This document shows, piece by piece, positions 45,899 to 57,099 of a stretch of 64,000 nucleotides of DNA. The notes under the pieces were generated by a model, which had not been told where the DNA came from, did no database searches, and saw only the letters and a program-made list of their open reading frames with translations. Source of the stretch: Plazaster borealis (Eukaryota > Echinodermata > Asteroidea > Forcipulatida > Labidiasteridae); NCBI GenBank assembly GCA_021014325.1, contig CM037462.1, forward strand, positions 13,560,501 to 13,624,500. The letters are read 5' to 3'. Position 1 is the first letter of the stretch. Each line of letters starts with the position of its first letter. The translations under genes were made by a program, and so were the position numbers.

Positions 45899-46286
45899 TG
45901 CCTTACCACATTCCTAGGGGCTTATCAAAGCATTCATTATTTGTTTTTCAACAGGATAAGCAGAGCTATGTTTTGAATTATGAGACCCATCTGAGTAGAA
46001 CATTATAATGGTTGACAAGGTGCTGCAGCGCATTCAGCAGCCACTGCCAGAACCAATGGGGCAAACCCCTTCTCTTAGCACTAAGTGTAACAAGGTTCTT
46101 TTACGTGCATTACACAACACATGGGACCTACAGCTTTATGTCCCATCCAAAGGACAAAGCAGTAATGGTTACAAGTGTCTTGCTCAAGGACACAAGTGTT
46201 AAGACCGGGACTTGAACCAACACTCTGCTGATCAAAAACACCAGAGCTTGAGTCCAGTGCGCTTGATCACTCGGCCACGACACACC
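45899..46286 (-). mobile_element. tRNA-derived SINE S1, minus strand
   Basis: The head on minus is GTGTCGTGGCCGAGTGATCA then AGCGCACTGGACTCAAGCTC and GTGTTGGTTCAAGTCCCGG (B box). The body runs through GTGTTGTGTAATGCACGT to a left end that lacks a clear tail. It abuts M7 on the left, and its head lies 74 bp from the MSH5 donor at 46360. Confidence 0.9.
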
Positions 46287-46360
46287 AGGCATTTTGTTAG
46301 TTGAGTAAAAATTTGGTGGCATTTTCAGAGGAGCCATTTTAAGAGGTAAAAAGTCCGTAC

Positions 46361-46484
46361 CTTGCTTGAGGAGGGTGAAGGTTTCAGGCTCAGGGCTGTC
46401 TCTCATCATATGAATCTCAGCAGTCTCACTGTCATAGAAAGCTGCTCCTAGCTGACCACCCTGCCACAGTACACTCAGGTATAT
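46361..46484 (-). CDS. MSH5: MSH5 exon (N-terminal region), partial gene
   Basis: This exon encodes the first recognisable block of the meiotic MutS homologue MSH5, a nuclear protein that forms a clamp with MSH4 on recombination intermediates. Seen: on the minus strand, acceptor ...GACTGTAG precedes ATATACCTG, and the exon ends ...AAGCAAG before donor GTACGG. It is 124 bp, starting in phase 0 and leaving one base. It reads I-YLSVLWQGGQLGAAFYDSE and continues to an EIHMM...LLKQ segment. The VLW-x-x-G-x-LG-x-A-x-YD pattern followed by IH-M-D-P-E-LL matches the start of the conserved part of animal MSH5, just after its variable acidic N terminus. The leftover G joins the exon at 36848 in frame. 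No stop lies in the frame. The upstream exon carrying the start codon was not found in 46.5-64 kb. Confidence 0.87.
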
Positions 46485-46524
46485 CTACAGTCAATTAAGA
46501 GCAAAAGAAATGCAACTTAATACA

Positions 46525-46765
46525 CACACAAAAGGAAGCTGCCCAGCACGCAAAGTGTTTTCAAGTTTTTCTCGTAGCACTGAAATTAAGAAGAAAAAGG
46601 CAAAGAAGTGATCAGCATGCCTGTATCTTTACATTCAAATAATAGTAACAGAAATGCAATTTTATTGCAAAAACAAAAAGTAAAACTGCCCAGTACGCAA
46701 AACTGTTTTTCAGTTTTCTATGGCAATGAAATTAAGAAAAAAAGTGTGAAAATTTGCATGCCTGT
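46525..46765. repeat. Tandem duplication, ~148 bp offset
   Basis: GCTGCCCAGCACGCAAA...GAAATTAAGAAGAAAAA...GCATGCCTGTATC (46529-46628) recurs as ACTGCCCAGTACGCAAA...GAAATTAAGAAAAAAAG...GCATGCCTGTATC (46676-46770). Confidence 0.8.
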
Positions 46766-46984
46766 ATCAAACGATCATGTTTTGATGGCACTGGTACCTA
46801 GATATCCATCATGGAAGAGCCATATTGGTTTGTTTCTAATCAACCAAAGTGGGAGCAAACCAAGGCTGTACACTAGGGACAAGACCAAGCTGATAACAGG
46901 TACAACTAAGATCACATCAAGTTCTAAACCTCCAATTTTCCAAATTGATATAAAAGAAGGAAAAATTTGAATCGCATGAAGCTT

Positions 46985-47172
46985 TTCTCAGCCATCTGAA
47001 AGCACACAATTTAATGCAACAAAGGTGTTTTTTTCTTTCATTATTTTCTTGCAACTTCGATGACCAATTGAGCACAAATTTTCACAGGTTTGTTATTTTA
47101 TGCGAATGTTGGGATACACCAAGAGAGGATACTTGTTTTTGAAAATTGCCAAAAGTATACCCTGCCTTTAAG
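46985..47172. mobile_element. Element M7, right half only
   Basis: CATCTGAAAGCACACAATTT through CTTGCAACTTCGATGACCAA and GTTGGGATACACCAAGAGAG to AAGTATACCCTGCCTTTAA. It matches 45720-45898; the left half is absent. Confidence 0.8.
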
Positions 47173-48517
47173 GGGTAAGGAGTCCATATTGAAACCCTCT
47201 GCAATCGGATTTTCAAGAAACCGACTTTCCTCCTTGAATTGAAGGTGTAACAATAAACCTTCCGTTAAACCCCACCCACTAATGTCTGGACCAATCACAG
47301 CTTTGATCACATAACCAACAGCCCAGCTATTAAGTCCAGCGTGTGAATGCATCCGATATGCAAACACAGCCAGGGTGTACATTGGAGAAACCCACACACA
47401 CTGGGCGTATTTTTCCTGGGTGTTAGGTTTGAATCAGTGTTTTGAAATAGAACACTGAACTACAGAAAAACAAAAACAAGGATATTAAAACCTTCCACCA
47501 GGATATGATTACAATACAGACTACAGAACATTTCCAACAAAATGTACCATCGCAACAGTCGGCATGTACATGTAACTGATATTGGTTTCTTTGATTTTTC
47601 CTGGTGAAAACAAAAGTAATTTGGTAGTAATTCAAATGCTGTTTTTTACCTATGATGAAGACAAATCACTTAAATCAAAAAGTGAAACATTTGCAACTGG
47701 AAAGTGTGACACAGTCATCCACTGTGAAAATGAACAGACACTTCCCGAAATGGGGCAATTTCAATATAATTTAGCTTTTATTAGAATTTTAAGACACATT
47801 TTAGGTAATTATTGGGGAAATGTTGCACTTTTTAATGGTTCAGCGCCTTATTACATTGTTGTCCAGAGAGATGATCGAGTCTAAATTACTGTCATCTTTG
47901 ATGACGGTTTGCTCAAATCTCATTTTACAGGGCAAAGAAATTAAGCACAACTTTCTGCTGTTGATCTGAAGACCAGAGCACATTTGTTTCAAATCAAAGT
48001 TTCACATCTCAAAGGTTAGTTTCATTGCATGTGGTCTTTGAAAACTAGAAGTTTTAATGAATGTGCATGGTTCCAAGAACAGTATCGAAGGCTTGGGAGG
48101 CCCTGGATTAGAGGTGAAGGTTACATTTTCATTAGGGTCCCTGGTTACATGTAGGTGAAGGTCCCCAGTTGGAAAGTGTGTACAAAACCAACAGGAGTTA
48201 ATGCAAAAGAGTTTAAGTACAAACGAAAGAGGGAAAATAGGAGGTCCCCGATTGCAGGTGTTTACAAAATTGCGTGAGTGTGTGGTATAATATTGCTGTG
48301 ATAGAGGTGTTCAAACTGAAACAAAAACACCAAAAAGATAGCAAATAAAAAAGTTGGAATCATTAGGAACCGTTAAGCTTGAATCAGTTCTCAATTGATA
48401 ATGTGGAATTTTACCAACAAATGTGTGAATTTTATTTATGCCTGAAATTATAAATTTCAATGTGTACAAGATGAAGAAGGGGTTGACTACATTTATTATT
48501 GCTAATAAATGGCCGAG
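47173..48517. other. Intron or 5' flank, nothing recognised
   Basis: A 100-codon plus frame at 47582-47884 (MVSLIFPGENKSNLVVIQML...) is not recognised and has no splice context. Confidence 0.4.
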
Positions 48518-48712
48518 GGGCCAATTTCATACAGCTGTTTACGCAGGAACATTTGCTCAGTGCAGAAAATTATAGGTAAGCAGAATAACCTTACTTGGCT
48601 GAAAAAAAACCATAGTGATAAACATTTTCTGTGAACATTATTCCTCCACAACTTCCTGCTTAACAGATAACATTGCTAAGCAGTATTTGCTCCATGAAAT
48701 TGAGCCTATTAG
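48518..48712. mobile_element. Palindromic element M1
   Basis: Ends GGGGCCAATTTCATACAGCT and TTTGCTCCATGAAATTGAGCC. The interior has TTGGCTGAAAAAAAACCATAG and TTCCTGCTTAACAGATAAC. Its right arm is the seed of the 171-bp tandem array. Confidence 0.85.
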
Positions 48713-49138
48713 TAATAGATCTCAGTTTTTAAAAAACCAAACATTCCCATAGTCAATTCTAATATTCCATTGAAGTGCCTTTTACCCATGAAAAGTTGTC
48801 TGTGAACATCATTCCTCCACAACTTCCTGCTTAACAGATAACATTGCTAAGCAGTATTTGCTCCATGAAATTGAGCCTATTAGTAATAGATCTCAGTTTT
48901 TAAAAAACCAAACATTCCCATAGTCAATTCTAATATTCCATTGAAGTGCCTTTTACCCATGAAAAAATGTCTGTGAACATCATTCCTCCACAACTTCCTG
49001 CTTAACAGATAACATTGCTAAGCAGTATTTGCTCCATGAAATTAGGCCCGTTAGTAATAGGTCTCAGTTAAAAAAAAAAACACACTCCCATAGTCAATTC
49101 TAATAATCCATTAGTGCCTTTTACCCATGAAAAGTGGC
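48630..49138. repeat. 171-bp tandem repeat, three copies
   Basis: TGTGAACATCATTCCTCCAC starts at 48630, 48801 and 48972, exactly 171 bp apart. Each unit contains an M1 right arm plus about 85 bp of flank ending TTTTACCCATGAAAA. Copies 1 and 2 are nearly identical; copy 3 is more diverged. Confidence 0.97.
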
Positions 49139-50179
49139 TCTCTCCCCTTCAGCTATGAACTGCCAGGTTCGATGGCATGAATACAATACACAATGACCAG
49201 GGACTGGGCGTTGGTTAACATACACTGTCCTCGAGAGAGACGCTCTGGCCAGCAGGGGAACGCAACGTGTGTCCGCAAGATCACCATCTTGTTTCACCGA
49301 TTAAAGGAAGCAGAAGCTTTTAAGGGCGGCTGTTAAAGATTGCAGTCAACAATGTGCATTTGTTCAAAGTGCAACGGAGAGAGAAATCTAGTTCCTTGAT
49401 AATGTTGACAGTTTTTTTGCCAAACTGTTGGTTTGGATTTAGGCAACAGACTGGATGTATGATGCAGTGTTTAGTGCAGATGGAGAGTAGTCTATAGAGC
49501 CTTGCTCCCATCTCGGTCTCTCTACATCTGTTTCACATTTTTAAACTACTGCTTTGTATAAAGTTTGCCAAGTGCAGATAACAAATGGCCACTAAAGATA
49601 GATAAGGGCTTCATGATGCAACACAGGGGACAAGGGGCATGAATGTACAGGTACAACAAAATCAAAAACCCTGAATCAACTCTTGATCTTTGTTTTTCTT
49701 TTTAAATTGTTATTATCATTATCGAGAAATGAGCCACCGAAAAATTCCAGGTAATTGCAGTTAGGGGTATTTACAGACTCACTGCACCCTAATTGGAAAT
49801 CAAGAGGTTTGGAAACTAAAGATTATTATTGTTTTTCTTTCCTGGATGGCAACTTCAAGTCTGTCAAGAAAATCTGAACACATAGGTACGAAGTTCAGTG
49901 CAAAAACTCCTTGCAACAGAAAGTTATATATGAATACATAATACCTGCTCTAAAGGATGACACTTAATGTACATCACATACAACTATGGGTGCTATACAT
50001 TTACAATAACATGTTTAAAATCACATCTTCAACTTTAGCCTTAGCATACAAACTCTAGCTCAGTTTTTGTAACCATTCCAGGGCTTCTACCACTAAGACT
50101 CAAAAAACAAAAGAGGCACCTTGGTCAGAGTTACATCAAGGTCTGAGAAAAAGACCCACATCTTACATTAAAACAGTAT
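49139..50179. other. Nothing recognised
   Basis: No exon or repeat family assigned. Confidence 0.4.
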
Positions 50180-50509
50180 CTAGTGAGGTTTATGGTAACA
50201 CCATGTACATGAAATATCTTTGTGGTGGTTCTGAAAAGGACCAGTAATGTAACAAGTCAACATTTCGATCAGTATGCTGTGATCGTCTTCAGGAAAAACA
50301 AAATCCTTTTCATCTATTCCCGTGAAGTTAGTGAAAGGAAAAGCATCTTGCCTCACGATCACCTCATCCACGTACTGGAAGAAAGTGCTTTTCATTCCCT
50401 GACCATGACTTCGGGACAGTGATTCATTAAGCAACCAAATTAAACACAATGCAAGACGACCTGTCATCAGTTCAACAAGAAGCTTAATGCCTCTGTAATT
50501 TCTAATCAT
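50180..50509 (-). pseudogene. Unassigned 109-codon frame, possibly retroelement-derived
   Basis: A minus-strand frame containing LNESLSRSHGQGMKSTFFQY, VDEVIVRQDAFPF and FVFPEDDHSILIEML. On plus the stretch reads AACATTTCGATCAGTATGCT followed by GATCGTCTTCAGGAAA, phrasing I associate with retroelement remnants in invertebrate genomes, from memory and without a search. There is no catalytic motif, and I cannot name the family. Confidence 0.2.
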
Positions 50510-51649
50510 TTTTCCTGTTCACCAAATGGTCTTGTTCCCGAAAAACATATGATTCCAATTGGGGCAGTAGCCTACTTTAACACAGTAGTCAACACAACCT
50601 AGGGGCAAACGATGATCCTCCACTGTATGATACGGTTGGTCGCTACAACGCCTCCAAGGCATATTTCATGCTTCGTTTACCTATAATTCTCTGTTCCTTC
50701 AGCACATCCCTCTAGTCTGGGGCATTGTGTACCGGAGACAGAACCCTGGAGGAATAAGCATATTGAGTAATCAAGACAGTTTTTAGAGCGGTTCCTCCGC
50801 ACTGTGTGCGAAAAAGTGTTTGATGGTCGGCCTTCCATCCCCGCCCCCCTTTCGGTTTTACTCAACGGTTAAAATAGGTTAATAACTTACTGAAAGTACA
50901 TCACCTCTGTATCATGATGGAACTTCTTCTGTGATTACTAAACAAACTACATGTACAGTAAATCATTGGTGAATGTTTGTCTCAGACACTGCACAAGAGT
51001 CACAGTTCACATGTTTTTTGGGGGGTTTTTCAGTGGGGAGGAGGGCCAACTTTCGGAGGGATTGAAAAGAAAGATATTTTCTTCAGTATTTGGTTTGTTG
51101 ACTGAAAATGGACATAAAGAGGCAAGTGCATGAGACAAGAATGGGGAAGGAATCATGAGACAATCACCATTTGATTTAATTTTAAATATTTTTGAGGGGT
51201 AAATCTGTTCACAACCTTCAGCAAATCCTGCCAGATGTTGAAAAAACTAGATTAGAAAAAGACTCTTCTTGTCATCATTAATTTCTAATGTACATCTCTT
51301 ATAATGAATGTGAACAGAACAAACATGAACACCAAAAAGTCATGGAATAGTTGATGGCTGACCCATTAACCACATGGCCCCTTACCTCTCCCCTCCCTCC
51401 AAAAACACGCCCATAATCCCTCGCCCACTTACTAATAAGTTTTATGTAGGTTCACATTACATTCTCGATCTCATTGTATGATGTTCAAGTCAGAAAAAGA
51501 CTGAAGGCAATGGGGGGGGAGGTAACAATGTCATTTTGTACTTGTACAACTTTCAGAATGAGAGTTGCAAGGTAATACGCCCGGAACTACATAGTAAATG
51601 ATGAATCCTGCGTGAATTCCCCAAAGAAGGTTGCTCTTTCATACAGCTC
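50510..51649. other. Nothing firm; two exon-like minus-strand blocks
   Basis: At 50685-50749 a 65-bp block is bounded by CTCCAG and GTAAAC (GSVSGTQCPRLEGCAEGTEN...). At about 50892-50929 a 38-bp block is bounded by CACAG and GTAAGT (KKFHHDTEVMYF). Their phases do not join to each other or to the MSH5 exon at 46484, so at most they are untranslated exons. Confidence 0.2.
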
Positions 51650-52027
51650 TTGACATTCTGTGAAGACACCATGCCAACAGCTTCAGCAATACGATATAGC
51701 TCTCACTATCCCTCAACCCTACCGACTGCTGCCCGGAGCCAAGTAACCTGCCAGATAGCATCAACTGCCAAAGAGCTGTCTCTCAGTACCGAAATCTCAG
51801 TCACACTCCGTCAGTCAGTCACGAAAAAATTTCAGAGGATACCGTCCGCAAAAAGTTTCACTCTAGTGTTTGGGCCCGCCGGCGGTACAGCCTCAAAAGT
51901 CCACAGTGATTTGGGTAATGACAGAGTCTTCCATGAGTCACGGCAGTGGGTCGAGGAAGCCAAATCACAAAGTGCAACTCTTTGTGGGAGAATTATAAAA
52001 AGACTGCGGTTTGCAGGCCATAGATAA
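51650..52027 (+). CDS. Unassigned GC-richer open region
   Basis: A 125-codon plus frame (MTFCEDTMPTASAIRYSSHY...GRIIKRLRFAGHR) overlaps a 101-codon minus frame (51832-52137). The block is richer in GC and CpG (GGGCCCGCCGGCGGTAC) than its surroundings. The Ser/Thr-rich composition gives no family match. It could be a host exon, an old gene-derived fragment or chance. Confidence 0.15.
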   Translation: MTFCEDTMPTASAIRYSSHYPSTLPTAARSQVTCQIASTAKELSLSTEISVTLRQSVTKKFQRIPSAKSFTLVFGPAGGTASKVHSDLGNDRVFHESRQWVEEAKSQSATLCGRIIKRLRFAGHR

Positions 52028-52349
52028 AGAAAAAAAGCAAAGGAGTGAGAGAGAAACTTATCTGGTCTGTAGGTCAATGCTCTTCTCGTTGAGCTCTTAA
52101 AAAACTTGAGCCAAAATAACTGCCTTGAATCAATCAATTACTATTTTAGTTTGATCTATCCATATCAGCAGAGATGAAGAACGAAGGCAGGAAAATAACA
52201 GATGATTCCAATAAAGTAGGGTTTAGATGTTATGTAGGTTATGACAACATCTTCTCATGAATATTCAACAGTATGATTGACGTATGATACTATCAAATAA
52301 GTAGGTGGAATGTGCAGGCTGGCTTCATGAACCCAACACTGAAGGCCTG

Positions 52350-52510
52350 GGATTTCATCTTTGAGAGGGCAAGGCCAATTTCAATTTTCAAAGGGCACTT
52401 CCACTGGAAAATCTTTAAGTCTATGTGAAAGTTTTTAAAGGGCACCAAGGCCAAGACCAGGGGCAACAGAGACAATGGCCTCCGTGGACTCTGTTTCATT
52501 TTAAGCCTGA
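52350..52510. repeat. Dispersed repeat R2, second copy
   Basis: TTGAGAGGGCAAGGCC, GGAAAATCTTTAAGTCTATG and GGGCACCAAGGCCAAGACCA match 32530-32700. Confidence 0.8.
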
Positions 52511-53699
52511 CACTGCAGAGGTGCTTTTGAAGTAAAACTAGCCACAGACAGGAAAAGCTCAAACCATGAGAATACTAAAGATTTACTTCAATATATCCAA
52601 ACTAATAATTTAATTGTTAGGGAATACAAGTGATGCAAATCAACTTAATTCAAAATGAATGACAACTCATAATAGCCAGTTCAACAGTTTATTATTACTA
52701 TTATCAACATTTTTATATCTTTCTGGTAATGTAAACAAGGAATCCATAATTACATGGGAGTGCATTGCACTGTAACCTGAAGAAACCTACGAAGAGAAGA
52801 TGATGAAGAAATATAAGTTTTAGAGTTAGGAGAACCCCAACTTGGAAAAAACACTAGCAATCAGGTAGAGAGTGATGTACCCAATTCACCTGGGAGGCTC
52901 TGGTCAAAGGTAGGATTTAAACCGTGGTCCACAGCGGTGAAAGGCAGGAAAGAAACCACTAAGCCGAACTTATAAAGTGATGTCATTCATCCCACAATAT
53001 ATCACTTCATCTTGGGGAATTTTCCACAAATTTTGTTGGGTTTTTTGGGTTTTTTTTTCATATTGAAAGTATTCTGAAATTTGTATAGGCTATGACTTCA
53101 TATGCATTATACATGCACAGATAACTTGCAATAGTATTGTGGCATTCAAGAAAGGGGGAGGAAAACCCCCAGAAATACAATCATCACAAAGTCTTCATTT
53201 TGGTGTCACCTGCAAACCCCACAAGTCAAGATCATAACGTAAACCATTCACTTTGTCACATCGCTGGTTTCAGAATGAGAGCCTCCTGACCCTGTCATGG
53301 ATTTTCTGTGTCCCCCCCCCCATCCCGTCCTTGATCGACAACCCCCTTCACTCACAACCAGCTGTCAACATGGGCAAGTTCACGTAGTGCATTGGCCTAG
53401 CCATGTTCCCACTAATCAATGCCTATATTGTCTATAAGATGGTCCCAGGATGGCCGATAGAGATCAGATCCCTATGATGTTACAAGCAACGGAAGAAGGT
53501 TTGACACAACGAGTCATCCAATCATTTACAGATCTACCGAAAGGTGGATCGTAAGAAAATATTTGATGAGAGAAACTTTCTGGGGATTATGTTGACTGTG
53601 TACAAACGAGAAAGTGAAATGCCCGTTTCTAAGATTCCTGGAAGTTGATAATAACCTTGATTAATTTGAATCTATGTTAACAAATAATTACAGGCATTT
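52511..53699. other. Mostly unassigned; a weak tRNA-like trace
   Basis: At 52890-52970 a stretch (GGATTTAAACCGTGGTCCAC and AACCACTAAGCCGAAC) resembles a decayed minus-strand tRNA-like repeat. Nothing else recognised. Confidence 0.35.
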
Positions 53700-54020
53700 A
53701 TTAGACGCTTTTAAACATTGTATCAACCCGCCTTACACTATTACTACCAACTGTTCATTGAGCCCTAAGCATTCCTGAAACCATCTTAGCTCCTTCGGAA
53801 TATGCAGCACCGGCAACCAAATGGGTGCACAGGTTGCTAATAATTCAAAACAACAATCTCTACCCTTCCAGGTACCATTGGGTGATGAGAAGCAATAGTG
53901 GTTTAGTGTCTTGCCAAAGAACACACGTGTCACACCTGGGATTCGAACCCACACTCCGATGACTCAGCCTTCAGAACCTGAGTTTGATGATACTCCAGAC
54001 CCCTTGTCCACGACAAGTGT
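53700..54020 (-). mobile_element. tRNA-derived SINE, diverged relative of S1
   Basis: On minus: TGTCGTGGACAAGGGGTCTG (A-box region), GTGTGGGTTCGAATCCCAGG (perfect B-box core) and GGCAAGACACTAAACCACTA (S1-like body). The remaining body differs from S1. Confidence 0.75.
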
Positions 54021-54639
54021 TTGAATCTCTACGCATAGTCACTTCAAAAAGTGGTTATTGGTGGTGTCAGATTTTAGGCTTTGCAGGGTGCACCCCACTA
54101 AACAGGGAGAAAACAGAGCATCGGCCTTGTTAATATTTTGTAGGCCCTCAAAATATTCTATATAGACAGATTTGAGAGCCCAATAAGAGGGGTACAGTGG
54201 ACAAAAAATAGCCCGATTGTGACCTGGGGGTTGTTGACTTCCAAGTTGAGGTATTTTGGATGACATAGGCCCTGAAAAAATGGTCCTATTTGCCAAGAGG
54301 TGTAGGGACATTTGTCAAGATTGATGCTCGGACTTTTGGAAAATTACACCGGTGTACATGTAGGGGTTTTTTATTTGGAGGGATAATAAGTCGACGGGCA
54401 TTGGGACTCCCCATATTAAATTGAGCAGAAGGTAAAAGTTCAAGAGTCAATGGATAGTTTTCCATTTATTGTAAAAAGCTGTGAGACTATTAAGTATTTC
54501 TTTTGTATTTTTGAATATTTAGCATTTTGCACTGTATGCTATGGGAGTTTATTTAGTTGGGTGCACCCTGTAGGGTGGAGGTGGACATTGGTTTACATGT
54601 AATCTTACGGATAAACAATGAACTCACAATCCTGCTGGG

Positions 54640-54878
54640 GACAGAACATTCAGTCTTTGCTGCTAAGAAATGGAACAATAATCCCACACACTAAGTCGGC
54701 TACCTAAGTTGTACAATTAAAAAAACTACTTAAAACCTACCTTTCCCTTCATTAATCATTAATTTGTTATTACTCTGTGTTTTTTCTCTGATTAACTTAT
54801 TGTTAGCGCTGTGATTTTGTTTACAAAGTAGAGCGTATTGAAATGCTTGGTATTATTATTATTATTATTAATGTATTG
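54640..54878 (+). mobile_element. CR1/L2-like LINE 3' end, decayed
   Basis: GCTGCTAAGAAATGGAACAA encodes a decayed A-x-K-W-N phrase, followed by AAAAAACTACTTAAAACCTA (K-x-L-K-T-like) and then a 3' tail with (ATT)n at 54851-54870. This is the same order as at 62080-62650. Confidence 0.6.
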
Positions 54879-54954
54879 ATCACTTTTTGTGGAGGTGGTG
54901 GCCCTAAATATAGCAGGACCTTTTTGAAAAACCTGAGTAAGGCTGAGATGAAGA

Positions 54955-55262
54955 TTCAAGGTTCTCCCCATGCACAAGCTCGCATATTGGGCCAATACGA
55001 GTGATTTGCGTGCCGATACACACAAATTTTGGCTGATGCGCAAAACAAAATTCTTTTCTTTCTTTTTTTTCACAAAAAAGCAATAAGAGAAAACCATATA
55101 GAATGCTCTAGATTGCACAGTTAGGGCTTTTAAAAACCAAGATAAACACCAAGTAGAAAACATTCCGAAAACCTTGTTTCAATTCAGTGTACTTCGCCAA
55201 ACTTCCAAAGTTTTGTGTCCTGAATGCCCCAAAGTTTTGAAAAAACCTGGGGAGAACCCTGA
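54955..55262 (+). repeat. Dispersed repeat R1
   Basis: CAAGGTTCTCCCCATGCACA to CTGGGGAGAACCCTGAG, matching 2175-2576 but without its ~20-bp iterations. Confidence 0.8.
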
Positions 55263-55522
55263 GATTATTGCTTTGAGGCTGTGCTGGTAGACCAGGGAGC
55301 AGATGATTTTAATGTAAGAAAGGTAAAAGAAAATGTGTTGAAAACACCCCAAATTGGAATGGACCTGTATTGTTATGCCTTGGCTTTGACAAAAAAGTCA
55401 GTCTTGATCCCATGGCAAAATTCAAATGGCATAACAGGATTCTCCATAATCGGTTAAAATTTTAAGTTTATTTTTGCATTGCATTTCTCAAAAAATAACA
55501 TGAGTTATCGGAACGAACCAAT

Positions 55523-55927
55523 TTGTTCTCAAAATCCCAAACCCACATTTACTTCCACATTTTAAGAAAAGTAATGAAGAGAGCATGTGGAGAATGGCTA
55601 AACTGGCCTCCTTCACCTGAACTTGTTATACTCAAATGCACCGGAGAGAACCAATTTGGGGCCATACTGATAATGAAAGCAAGAGATTCTAAAAAAGTAG
55701 GGTCTGAAGAGACACGTTTAGTTGTCAGAGAAATTCTTGAGGAAACGACCAATGGCGATAATGAACGGAATCAGATAGGGGCGAGGGTCCCACTTGGGTC
55801 TCAAGTGGAAGTAGGGTTTCAAGGAGACGTTGATGAAAAGGCCCAAAATGCTAAATTTGAAAGTGAGAGGAAAACCCAAAATGGGGGAAAACTAATGAAA
55901 TCACACATAGTATGTACTGAGGACTAA
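55523..55927 (+). CDS. Unassigned 134-codon open frame
   Basis: The plus-strand frame begins MFSKSQTHIYFHILRKVMKR and runs through a charged middle (SEETRLVVREILEETTNGDN) to HIVCTED. There are no membrane segments or recognised motifs. For AT-rich DNA the length is notable but not decisive. No second exon or repeat copy is visible. Confidence 0.15.
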   Translation: MFSKSQTHIYFHILRKVMKRACGEWLNWPPSPELVILKCTGENQFGAILIMKARDSKKVGSEETRLVVREILEETTNGDNERNQIGARVPLGSQVEVGFQGDVDEKAQNAKFESERKTQNGGKLMKSHIVCTED

Positions 55928-56699
55928 AAACCCAGTACAGGAATCTGAAATGGGATTCAACCGGGGTGAATGGAAGGCAGATGTAACACAATGCCACTAC
56001 AAGGCAACCTGATAAAATCCCCCGCAACGTTATGGTAATGAAGACCACTTTAAATAACATCAGTCATGCTGAGATCCTACGACACATCCAGAAAAGTGAC
56101 AAAAAACACGACTCCCGACAATCAGTACAAGAAGTTTCACCCTGTCACGTCAACACCTCCCTCACATCGTCCGCAGGAACACAATAAATACCTCATCCTC
56201 ATCAACAAGTCAGTGTTAACCAGCGGATACACCGAAGCCTACGTGAGGGAATTATAACGCACTATTCGGGAAAAAGATGAAGGGAAAGGGCAATCTGTCA
56301 TATACCATTGTCTGCCCTCTACCACAGAAATAATTTGATTCTTTGTAGTGGGATATGGACAAGTCATTGTGGTTGAGGAGTAGCTGTATGTACAATGGAG
56401 GCCAACTATATAATAATAACATTAGGAAACTACATGCACCAGGTAGGAAACTCACTGGGTGGTGCTCGGATTTGTTGTAATGGGCGCAGTGCAGAGAGGT
56501 AATTAACAACTCTTAACATTTGGCATTTGCCGATTGTATCTTAATTACTTGTTTACTGACTCCTTTAAGCCATAACCAACAAAACAATTTCTAGAAAACT
56601 GACTTGTTTGGTGAGTGAAACCAAACACCAAGAAGTACTGTAAATCTGACTGACTACACTGTAAATGTGATTGTTTGTGGAAAGTAAGCAAATGTCCAA
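55928..56699. other. Nothing recognised
   Basis: No exon or repeat family assigned. Confidence 0.4.
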
Positions 56700-56803
56700 A
56701 TTTGCGGCTACGGCTATGGCTATGGCTATATCGCCCTGTCATGGGTCAAAGTATAGGACATCCTTAGCAACAGTCGTAGTCACAGCTGTAGCCACCAATT
56801 CAG
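56700..56803. mobile_element. Palindromic element M6
   Basis: Arms TGCGGCTACGGCTATGGCTA and TAGTCACAGCTGTAGCCACC, with TCCTTAGCAACAGTCG between. Confidence 0.7.
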
Positions 56804-57099
56804 AAACAACCTAACATTTTTTGGGCACACAGTAGCACCAGTAACTCCAATCTATCATGAACATTTAGAAAAGAGAACTTATTAAAAACACAGTGGTGTA
56901 ACTGGTATGTGTCCCCCCCCCCTCCATTGATGTCCATGCCCCAACACAATTGAATTCAAGACCTTTACAACATCTTTTCCATTTGCACAGACAATGTGAA
57001 TTTGTTTACCTCCACATCTTGTAAAAAATAGTGAACAGCATGAACAAGAGTGCTGAGAAAGGGGCACACTAGTCATTGCATAGATTAAGATCGTGTTTA

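Noticed and set aside
50685..50749. 65-bp minus-strand exon-like block (CTCCAG ... GTAAAC), considered as MSH5 exon 1.
   Set aside because: Its only open frame leaves two bases, while the exon at 46484 needs phase 0; the phase-0 reading ends in TAG.
53870..54015. tRNA-like segments with perfect A and B boxes (here and at 3.4, 7.75, 16.5, 20.8, 45.3, 46.2, 57.15 and 61.4 kb), considered as tRNA genes.
   Set aside because: Stems do not pair, acceptor ends are missing, and the segments are joined to conserved bodies; they are SINE heads.
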